Assembly (NCBI GenBank): GCA_964396185.1
Contig: CAYNEI010000013.1
Span: forward strand, 1 to 64,000
DNA length: 64,000 bases
Direction of reading: 5' to 3'
Source of the DNA: CAYNEI01 sp964396185
GTDB lineage: Archaea > Thermoplasmatota > SW-10-69-26
The notes under the pieces were generated by a model. That model made no database searches. It was given only the letters and a program-made list of their open reading frames with translations, and had not been told where the DNA came from. Position numbers and translations under genes: made by a program. The first letter of the stretch is position 1, and each line of letters opens with the position of its first letter. Below are positions 32,818 to 40,148 of the stretch, in pieces.

Positions 32818-34470
32818 CTATCGGCCTGCGTCCCCGATGAGCGGCAGCACCGTCCGCCACGCCCCCTCCCAGTCGGTCCCGCCCATGAGCCGGAGGGCCT
32901 CCGCGACCTCGGAGGCGTCTGCGTGACCGGCATGCACAGCCTGCTGCACGGCATGGCCGGCACGGTTGCGGGCGAAGTTCGTTTGGTCCGCGACGCCGAA
33001 GTCGATGGTGCGCTCCAGCGTCTGGTATCCCATGGTGCTCCAGGTGCTGGAGAAGGTCAAGGAGAACTGCGGGTACCAGAGCCACTCGGGGTCGTCGTAG
33101 GGCTCGAGGTACGCATGAGGATGAGCCAGGCCGAGAAGATGCCCTGTCTCGTGGCTGAGGAGCATGTTGGCGTAGTCATAGGCGCCTCGGGAAGCGTCCC
33201 GGTCCTCGAAGCGGTGCAGGTCTGTGATCTGGCTGAAGCTTACGCGCCGGTCCGCGTTGACGTCATAGTACGCGTACCCGGTCGAGGTGCGGCTGTCCGC
33301 GGCGTCGCCGAAGAGAATGAAACTCACGTACGCTTCGCAGCCTGCGTGTTCCACCCAATAGCGCTCCCAGTTGGCGTCCATCCACTCCCGGTAGACGTCG
33401 CCGTGGCCCTCCATGTGGAGGCCGCCCATCAGGAGCAGCGTGTGCGAGTTGGAACGGGAGACGGCGTCCAAGCCGGGGTCGTCCAAGGGGAGATCGAGTA
33501 AGACGGCGTCCACGCGCACGTCCCCTCTCGTGGCGTTCACAAGGGTGGCCCGCAGCCGCTCGGCGTCCACAAGGTCGGCCGCCCTCGGCGTGCCGGGAGC
33601 GATCTCGGATGCGCTCGTGGATCGCACGCCCACGACGAGCGTGACGGCGTGGCACGGCGCCGTCGAGACCGGGAACGTGGGCCCTTGGAGGAGGCGGTAG
33701 TTGGCGGCTTCCCGCGTCGCCTCCACGACGGCGGCCACAGTGGACTCGCCGCCGGGTCCCAGGGGCTCGTCGTGGGCGCGGGTCTCCAAGTCCCACGATT
33801 CGGTCGTGTCGTGGACCCATGGGTCCTCGCGTGCGGATATGTCGAGCACGAGCACGGGATGGCGCTCACCGAAGACGCGCACGGGCTCGAGCCACCCGTT
33901 CGCGTACTTGTAGCGGAAGGCGTGGGATCCCCAGTCCCCATCCGGGTCTCCATGCACGAGGACGAGGGCCGGCGCGCCGGGATCGACAGGCACGCCAAGG
34001 ACGGGGAGGGTGTCGGCGAACCAGTCCTCGATGGCGTTCGCGTCGTACGTTTGGCCCGCGTCCGTGACGGATGCGTCGAGGGCGTGGCGGTAGGCGTCGA
34101 CCACGTCGGGCCCCGCCTCGTGGACCACGAAGCGAGCGGTGGGTACAACAGACGGGGGAATCACGGTCCCGTAGGTTTCAGGGTCGTCCGGCAGCCCGAT
34201 CTTGCCGGACGTGAGGGCCACGTGAGTGATCTTCTCGTCGTTGAGCCGCTCGTCGACCTCATCCGCGACGCCCTCGTCGAAGCCGATGAGGACGACTTGC
34301 ACGTCCACGTCCACTGCAACGGCACCGTCGTCGAGGAGTTGGGCGGCGGGGTCTCCGTCCTGCGACGCCGACGGCTCGGTGTCCCCCGCGTTCAGGCACC
34401 CGGCGAGGACGGTGATGAGGAGGACCACGGCGATCGCCGACGCGAGACCCGGCGGGCGTCCCCGTCGCAC
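32818..34470 (-). CDS. Lipoprotein zinc metalloprotease with a metzincin-type motif
   Basis: A 550-residue lipoprotein: signal peptide LASAIAVVLLITVLAGC, lipobox Cys near residue 25. Near residue 474 is HETGHLLGLAHPH, the HExxHxxGxxH zinc site of metzincins, followed about 35 residues later by STMGYQ, which could be the Met-turn. The N-terminal 400 residues hold several alpha/beta-like segments of no known family. It likely cleaves proteins outside the cell. GTG 34470 lies about 25 bp after a ctacatatcac TATA, so a leaderless start is used. Confidence 0.75.
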   Translation of the reverse strand: MRRGRPPGLASAIAVVLLITVLAGCLNAGDTEPSASQDGDPAAQLLDDGAVAVDVDVQVVLIGFDEGVADEVDERLNDEKITHVALTSGKIGLPDDPETYGTVIPPSVVPTARFVVHEAGPDVVDAYRHALDASVTDAGQTYDANAIEDWFADTLPVLGVPVDPGAPALVLVHGDPDGDWGSHAFRYKYANGWLEPVRVFGERHPVLVLDISAREDPWVHDTTESWDLETRAHDEPLGPGGESTVAAVVEATREAANYRLLQGPTFPVSTAPCHAVTLVVGVRSTSASEIAPGTPRAADLVDAERLRATLVNATRGDVRVDAVLLDLPLDDPGLDAVSRSNSHTLLLMGGLHMEGHGDVYREWMDANWERYWVEHAGCEAYVSFILFGDAADSRTSTGYAYYDVNADRRVSFSQITDLHRFEDRDASRGAYDYANMLLSHETGHLLGLAHPHAYLEPYDDPEWLWYPQFSLTFSSTWSTMGYQTLERTIDFGVADQTNFARNRAGHAVQQAVHAGHADASEVAEALRLMGGTDWEGAWRTVLPLIGDAGR

Positions 34471-34489
34471 CTTCCCAATCGGTCGCGCC

Positions 34490-34500
34490 CGTGATATGTA
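34490..34500 (-). promoter_or_regulatory. TATA box of the metalloprotease gene
   Basis: The - strand reads tacatatcac, centred about 25 bp before GTG 34470. The rest of the gap 34501-34793 holds only AT-richer sequence (ttgttatatg near 34628) with no gene that I can support. Confidence 0.45.
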
Positions 34501-34793
34501 GAGCTCGTTCCATCCCTGGGGTGGCCGTGGGCCATGCCGTGAAGACTGGATGCACGGCGTTCCCGGCGCAGAAGAAGCCCCGTGCCACCACCCGGCTCCC
34601 CACGTCACAATTCGCAGGTGACGAGCTACTTGTTATATGTTTCCCGTGTTCGCGTTGGAATTGGCGTTCTCTGGCGGTTTCGTTCCATCGCGTCGAAGGA
34701 TGCCACCATGGCACCTTCGTATAACGGTCAAGCTCAGCGGACGGCCGAAGGCCATTCAGCGGGGTCGACATGTGCGGTGGGAGAATTCGATGA

Positions 34794-36065
34794 TCAGGCC
34801 ACCGTGGCCATTTTCTCCATTATTTGCTCTTCGATCTGGTTTGCGTGGCCTGGGCCCAAACCCAGAACCTTCTGGAGACGCAGTAGCGCACGACGTTCCT
34901 TTACACTGATCTGGCCATCCGCGGCTAAACTCTCCACCTGTGCCCGATAGATCGTTGCCCGGCGCTCAACACGGTAGGCGTGGGAGTCTTGTACGTTGGG
35001 CATGGCACGCTCACTGATTCGTTGGGCGAGGCTCTGTAGGGGTGCGATGGCGAAAACGAGAGCGCCGGCGGCGAGGATGCCGACATACTGCGACCCGAGG
35101 GTCTCGCCGAAGAACTGCTGCGCAGCCTCGCTCGCCACGAAGAAGACTGCAATGAAGACGGCTGCCATTGTGCCCCGATTGATTGTCCATTTAAGTTTGA
35201 GGTCCAAGTCGATGAGGTTGTAACGAGCCACAGCATAGAGGATCAGGAAGACGAAGACATAATCCACATAGTAATGTACGATTCCCGTCCCCGTGCGATC
35301 GAGGACCTGAAGGAGAGTGAGTGGTAGCAGGTAGAGACTCACGAAGGCGAGCGCCCGCTCGTCCGGCGTGGGGTTGCCTCTGATGACGCGAGCCATCGCG
35401 ATACCCACGAGGACCAAGGCCGTCAACATCGCGAGGAAGGATGTAGCCAACACCGCCTGGTAGGGGGGGTCTGTATAGACCCGGGTCCAGTGCCAATGGA
35501 GGGCGAAGAGGTGGGGATAAACAACATCGAAGAGCCCGTGATGGAGATTCACGAAGATGAATGGGAGAAGACCCCATGCGATCTGTATGCGATGGGGCCC
35601 GGGGGGACTATTTAGCCAGCGGGCGCCAAGAAAGACCAGGACAAGTAGGAACATCAGGCTGCTTGTGAGGAAAAATGTGGCCCACCAGATGGATGTAGCC
35701 TCTCCCTCTTGGAAAAAGAGCCCCGGGCTAGATAGCACGAACCCGAGGAGGATCGCAACGGCCGCCCCGGTCGAGCCGAGCATGATGATGTGCCAGCGTT
35801 CCAGGATCACACGGGGATAAACGATCCCGAAGGCCAAAGCGGCTCCTGAATGGAGTACGGCCATAAGGAGCGCTGCTATATGGGCAAAACCGGGATCGAC
35901 ACCAGGGAACTTGTCAGACATCAGAAGTAGGAACATCATTCCATAGAACAACACCGCGAGGCCAAGGAAGAGCCCCCCAAGTGTCCGTCGTGCGAGCCAG
36001 ATCAGTACAACGCCGGCTAAAATGACGAGTATCGTGAGGACAGCGAAGAGGATCCACATCGCCAT
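34794..36065 (-). CDS. Polytopic membrane protein with C-terminal cytoplasmic helical domain
   Basis: A 423-residue protein with about nine membrane helices in the first 320 residues (histidine-kinase-sensor or 7TM-like spacing) and a C-terminal cytoplasmic tail (VERRATIYRAQVESLAADGQISVKERRALLRLQKVLGL) that resembles the helical regulatory segments of archaeal sensor proteins. No kinase, GGDEF or HAMP core follows. It is notably less GC-rich than its neighbours. The ATG at 36065 follows a ctttattta box (36124-36132) and a leader of about 37 nt. Function unknown. Confidence 0.6.
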   Translation of the reverse strand: MAMWILFAVLTILVILAGVVLIWLARRTLGGLFLGLAVLFYGMMFLLLMSDKFPGVDPGFAHIAALLMAVLHSGAALAFGIVYPRVILERWHIIMLGSTGAAVAILLGFVLSSPGLFFQEGEATSIWWATFFLTSSLMFLLVLVFLGARWLNSPPGPHRIQIAWGLLPFIFVNLHHGLFDVVYPHLFALHWHWTRVYTDPPYQAVLATSFLAMLTALVLVGIAMARVIRGNPTPDERALAFVSLYLLPLTLLQVLDRTGTGIVHYYVDYVFVFLILYAVARYNLIDLDLKLKWTINRGTMAAVFIAVFFVASEAAQQFFGETLGSQYVGILAAGALVFAIAPLQSLAQRISERAMPNVQDSHAYRVERRATIYRAQVESLAADGQISVKERRALLRLQKVLGLGPGHANQIEEQIMEKMATVA

Positions 36066-36409
36066 GGCAGCGCACCCCGTTCACCGCACACGGGCGTCCG
36101 GCACCCTCCGCGACACCATGCACCTAAATAAAGGCATATGTTGTCCCTCGGTCTCTTATTCAAGACGTACGGTTCCTCAACCATGCGAACCGGGTGTCCG
36201 TCGTTCCCGTACTACCGACTACCCTGACTTGGTCCAGATGCGATCCGATTGCGATTCCTCAATACTTGACACCTCCATCATCCATCTTGTCGCCGAACGT
36301 TGGAGCTCAGCGGCGCGCAGCGCGTCTGCTGGAGCGAGTTGTCCGGCGTCCCGGGGTCAGCGACGGCCATGTTACCTTGCTGGAGCCCTGTGCGCTCCCG
36401 ATCGGGGAG
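36066..36409. other. Intergenic stretch without a recognised gene
   Basis: Contains the ctttattta TATA-like box of the minus-strand gene (36124-36132). The rest, up to 36409, is of lower GC and shows no coding ORF on either strand. Confidence 0.4.
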
Positions 36410-37192
36410 TCAGTTCGGTGGTTGGTATGCGGCTGACCAGCCAAAGCGTGGAACGGCGATGCCCAGGCTGGTCGTCGCTTCGCCAGCGATCTCATCGGCA
36501 AGCGTGCCAGAATCCCATGTGGCTTGCACGCTTCCGGCTTGCACATCCGCAGTCACGTCATAGTCAAACCAGGATGGCCCCTGCGGGGTGATGTGCCAGA
36601 AGCGGCTTAAGCCCTCCAAGCTACTTGGCGCCAAACCCACAACCTCCAGACTGTACTCCTGCACATCTGTTCGAACGTCGCTGGCCATCGGTACGCCTGC
36701 AGCGACGGCCACATCGCCCGCGATCGTATTCCAACCATCAGCAATCAGCATATCGAGTTCAGGACCTGCGGGCAGGACCAGTTGTGCCAGATAGTAATGG
36801 GCATCTACCGGAGCGTTGTCTAGTTCGGGGTCCTCAACGAGGATGTTGATCTCAGCCCCGACGAAAGTGCCGTTGGTGGCCACATGCTCGTCGCACGCGT
36901 ACGCAGTTAGCAGAGCCGCTCCTTCTCCGACTGGGGCGGGCGCACCCAGAAGCCCCGCGGCATCAGCCGGCCTGAAGCCGTCAGGCAAGAACGTCTCTAA
37001 GTGGTTGAAAGGAACAACGAAAGCACCTACAGCAAGGCTACAACCGGTGGCACCCCAGTCCACGGACTCCTGCAGCGTGCGATCTTCGGAGGTCCTCTCG
37101 GAAGATGGATCATGATCCTCCGCGCCTCGATCGGAGTGCAGGCAACCCGCCAACAACAACATCGTCACCAGAGCCACCGACACCCACTTCAT
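36410..37192 (-). CDS. Secreted lipoprotein of unknown function
   Basis: A 260-residue lipoprotein (signal VSVALVTMLLLAGC, lipobox Cys at residue 17). The mature domain has several beta-like strands and a conserved-looking stretch FVVPFNHLETFLPDGFRPAD near residue 60 and a W-rich end (TPQGPSWFDYD, FGWSAAYQPP). It weakly recalls acetoacetate-decarboxylase-like beta folds, but catalytic Lys is not identifiable. It is the last of the lipoprotein series and the closest gene to the sucD-end repeats. Confidence 0.6.
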   Translation of the reverse strand: MKWVSVALVTMLLLAGCLHSDRGAEDHDPSSERTSEDRTLQESVDWGATGCSLAVGAFVVPFNHLETFLPDGFRPADAAGLLGAPAPVGEGAALLTAYACDEHVATNGTFVGAEINILVEDPELDNAPVDAHYYLAQLVLPAGPELDMLIADGWNTIAGDVAVAAGVPMASDVRTDVQEYSLEVVGLAPSSLEGLSRFWHITPQGPSWFDYDVTADVQAGSVQATWDSGTLADEIAGEATTSLGIAVPRFGWSAAYQPPN

Positions 37193-37558
37193 GGACTCTA
37201 GATTAGGGCGGTGTACTTCAAATGTCTCTCACCAGCATACCAGATGAACAGAACACCACCATCGGCCGGTGCCAGCTGGCTTCGGCAGATATCCAACCTT
37301 GCCTTCCACGGGAGGTAGAACCCTTGACGCCGAACTTGTCCGTCACCGGTGTTCCGGGTATCCTGACGCCGCCATGATCCTCGGCGTGACCCATGTGCGG
37401 GACTGAACCCTCTCCTGCCAGCCGTCTAGGTGCCGTTTCGAGCACTCTCAACCACCCACCCCGGGAACTGATCCTGCCGCACCCCAACCAGGCCGTCCAT
37501 ATTCTCCCGCGACTGGCCAGCCCAGTTCAAGGCCTCCTTGGCCACCCGCAGGAGCGTA
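37193..37558. other. Gene-poor stretch; possible protein remnant on the - strand
   Basis: A - strand frame open from about 37578 to a stop at 37426-37428 reads STLLRVAKEALNWAGQSREN and on to a WVVESARNGT end, with no start codon. It looks like the C-terminal end of a lost gene, of unknown family. The rest is non-coding and AT-richer. It borders the repeat array starting at 37559. Confidence 0.4.
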
Positions 37559-37790
37559 GATCCTATCTCCCGTTCGCAATCAGTTCAGCGATCTTGCCGA
37601 ACCTCCACACAGTTGGCGCGGTTCGGCCGCTCGCGGACTCGATCCTACGCCCTCTGCGAGATCACGTCCGCGATCTGCCCGAACATCCGCGTGGTTGGCG
37701 CGTTCGGACGCTCGCGAGCCTGATCCTACGCTCTTTGCGCGATCAGGCTCGCGATATCCCCGGGGAAATCCGCCACCTCCACGCCGGCCG
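37559..37790 (-). repeat. Three diverged extra copies of the sucD 3' end
   Basis: Units at 37559-37640, 37641-37721 and 37722-37790 each repeat the last codons of sucD with their own stop codons at 37563, 37645 and 37726 (- strand reads FGKIAELIANGR, FGQIADVISQRA, PGDIASLIAQRA; sucD itself ends [12 protein letters not shown]). The first two also share a longer unit of about 80 bp. Unit spacing is 82, 81 and then 213 bp to the true end. Confidence 0.7.
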
Positions 37791-37796
37791 GAGTGA

Positions 37797-37841
37797 CTGG
37801 AGACTTGCCGCAGCGTGCGTGGCGCTGCGGCCAGTCTCCAG
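37797..37841. repeat. Long perfect hairpin inside the sucD-end array
   Basis: Arms 37797-37805/37833-37841 and 37807-37815/37823-37831 pair over 18 bp with one mismatch and a 7-nt loop. It lies in the extra 132 bp between the third copy and the true end of sucD. It could be a terminator for sucD, or the end of an inserted element. Confidence 0.6.
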
Positions 37842-37938
37842 ATACGGACGCACCACCGCTTCGTTGGGGCGGCGGCGCGTCCTATCCGCAAGGCGGGCGC
37901 TCCGCATCGCGGATTTCCCTTCAGTAGCGGAACTGATC

Positions 37939-38808
37939 CTATGCACGCTGTGCGATCAGTTCCGCGATGTCGCCAGGGAAGTCCGCGACCTCCACGCCCG
38001 CCTTGCGGAACGCCTCGATCTTGGACTCCGCCGTGCCCTTGCCTCGGCTCACGATGGCTCCGGCATGCCCCATCTGCTTGCCCGTGGGCGCGGATCGGCC
38101 GGCGATGTAGCCGTAGACCGGCTTGTCCACGTGCTCCTGGATGAAGGCGGCTGCCTCCTCCTCGGCGGTGCCGCCGATCTCGCCGACGACCACGATGTGC
38201 TCGGTCTCGTCGTCGGCCTGAAAGAGCTCGAGGGCGTCCACGAACGTGGTACCGGGGCACGGGTCGCCGCCGATGCCGATGCAGGTGGATTGGCCGATGT
38301 CGTTCTCCGTGAGCGCACCGACGAGCTCGTACGTGAGGGTGCCTGAGCGGGAGACGATGCCCACGTTGCCCGGAGCGAAGATACGGTTGGGCAGGATGCC
38401 GAGCTTGGTCTGCTCGGTGGGCGAGCAGACGCCGGGGCAGTTGGGCCCGAGCACACGAGCACCCTTGTAGGTCGCGTAGTGGCTGAAGATCACCGCATCG
38501 TGCGGGGGGATGTGCTCCGTGATGACGTTGACCAGCTCGATGCCTGCGTCCAGCGCCTCCAAGGCTGCGTCCCTGGCGAAGCGAGCGGGCACGAAGACGA
38601 CGCTGGCGTTGGCGTCGGTCTCGTCCACGGCTTGCTGGACGGCGTCGAAGACGGGCAGGTCGTTGACCACTTGACCCCCCTTGCCTGGCGTGACGCCTCC
38701 GACGACGTTGGTGCCGAAGTCCATCATGGACTGGCTGTGGAACTGGCCTTGGTACCCGGTGATGCCTTGCACGATCACGCGGGTGTCCTTGCCGACCATG
38801 ACGGCCAT
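37939..38808 (-). CDS. sucD: Succinyl-CoA synthetase (ADP-forming), alpha subunit
   Basis: A 289-residue subunit of the TCA-cycle enzyme that makes ATP or GTP from succinyl-CoA. CoA site [26 protein letters not shown] near residue 14; catalytic phospho-His is in [16 protein letters not shown] near 240. [15 protein letters not shown] and [10 protein letters not shown] are also present. ATG 38808 overlaps the sucC stop; a GTG one codon earlier is possible. Its 3' end is duplicated downstream. Length is that of a normal SucD (290). Confidence 0.95.
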   Translation of the reverse strand: MAVMVGKDTRVIVQGITGYQGQFHSQSMMDFGTNVVGGVTPGKGGQVVNDLPVFDAVQQAVDETDANASVVFVPARFARDAALEALDAGIELVNVITEHIPPHDAVIFSHYATYKGARVLGPNCPGVCSPTEQTKLGILPNRIFAPGNVGIVSRSGTLTYELVGALTENDIGQSTCIGIGGDPCPGTTFVDALELFQADDETEHIVVVGEIGGTAEEEAAAFIQEHVDKPVYGYIAGRSAPTGKQMGHAGAIVSRGKGTAESKIEAFRKAGVEVADFPGDIAELIAQRA

Positions 38809-39950
38809 CACGCACCACCTCCGTTGGTGCCGGCTGCTTCGTTCCTGAGCTTCACGGCGAGCTGGGCGGCCTCCTTGGGGTCCTGGGTGGCTTCGACACC
38901 TGCGGCCTCGAGGATCTCGCGCGCCTTCTCCTCGTTGACCCCACGGATGCGGGTGACCAGAGGCACATCCAGGCCTTCTTCCTCGAGGACCTGGACGACG
39001 CCCTTGGCCACCGTGTCAGCCTTGGTGATGCCGCCGAAGAGGTTGAGGAAGACGACCGACGGGTTGGCCTTCTTCATGAGCCGGAAGCAGGTCATGACCT
39101 TCTCGGGCGAGTCCGTGCCGCCGAGGTCCAGGAAGACGCCACCGTTGCCGCCGTAGTGCTCGAGCGCGTCGAGGGTGGCCATGGTGAGCCCGGCGCCGTT
39201 GGCGATCACACCGATATCGCCGTCGAGCTGGACGAAGGCGATGCCCTTCTCCTGGGCCTCCTTCTCCAAGGCGGTCAGGTCCTCCTCGCCGCCCTCGATG
39301 TCCGGGTGGCGGAAGGTGGCTGCGTCGTTGATGCTGACCTTGGCATCCGCGGCGACGACCTTGCCCTCGCCGGTGATGGCCAAGGGGTTGATCTCCACGA
39401 GATCCGCGTCGCTTTCGAGGTAGGTGGTGTAGAGCTTGGAGAGGATGCTGGTGACCTGCTTGGCCTGATCCTTGTCCAGGCCAAGGTTGCCCACCAGGTG
39501 GCGGGCGTGGTAGGAGGAGAACCCGGTGAAGGGGTGGACGGTCATCTTGTGGATCTTGTCGTCCGGCACCGACTCGATGTCCACGCCGCCCTCCGCGCTG
39601 ATCATGACCATGGGGAGCCTGCTGGAGCGGTCCAGCAGGACCGAGGCGTAGAGCTCCTGGGCGAAGTCGAGCATCTCGACCAAGAACACCTTCTCCACCG
39701 TGAGGCCCTTGATCTCCATGCCCAGGATGTTGTCCAGGTGCTCACGGGCCTCATCCGCGTTGTCAGCGAACTTGACGCCGCCGGCCTTGCCGCGCCCGCC
39801 GGTGAGGACCTGGGCCTTGACCACGACCGGGTAGGGGAGATCGTCCTTGACGGCCTCGAACTCCTCGACCGACGAGACCACAACACCCTCCGGGGCCGGG
39901 ATCCCGAACCGCGTGAAGAGATCGCGCCCCTGGTACTCGTAGAGCTTCAT
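38808..39950 (-). CDS. sucC: Succinyl-CoA synthetase (ADP-forming), beta subunit
   Basis: A 380-residue subunit with the ATP-grasp fold. [22 protein letters not shown] starts it; [23 protein letters not shown] near residue 38 binds the nucleotide; [10 protein letters not shown] near 193 and [12 protein letters not shown] near 278 are C-terminal. The ATG is used because the ATG three codons upstream (39962) falls in the leader region: a ccttttca TATA box at 39975-39982 gives 25-30 bp to 39950. sucC and sucD overlap and form one operon. Confidence 0.94.
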   Translation of the reverse strand: MKLYEYQGRDLFTRFGIPAPEGVVVSSVEEFEAVKDDLPYPVVVKAQVLTGGRGKAGGVKFADNADEAREHLDNILGMEIKGLTVEKVFLVEMLDFAQELYASVLLDRSSRLPMVMISAEGGVDIESVPDDKIHKMTVHPFTGFSSYHARHLVGNLGLDKDQAKQVTSILSKLYTTYLESDADLVEINPLAITGEGKVVAADAKVSINDAATFRHPDIEGGEEDLTALEKEAQEKGIAFVQLDGDIGVIANGAGLTMATLDALEHYGGNGGVFLDLGGTDSPEKVMTCFRLMKKANPSVVFLNLFGGITKADTVAKGVVQVLEEEGLDVPLVTRIRGVNEEKAREILEAAGVEATQDPKEAAQLAVKLRNEAAGTNGGGA

Positions 39951-40148
39951 AGCAGCGCCCATGGGCCTGCCGTTGAAAAGGGTTGCGTGGAGACACGTCC
40001 AGGGGGGTGGGCGTCGAAGCACGGGACTTGTTCCGGTCCCCGATAGATGGGTGAGCCGGTGTCGAGAGGTTGAACGTTTCTAGCAAACGCTGAGCAGCGC
40101 CCCAAACCATTAAATCCCCACCTACAGATTGTTCGTCCTTGGTGCATC

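Noticed and set aside
34471..34793. Possible small genes in the metalloprotease upstream gap
   Set aside because: Only short frames lacking ribosome-binding sites or conserved features were seen.
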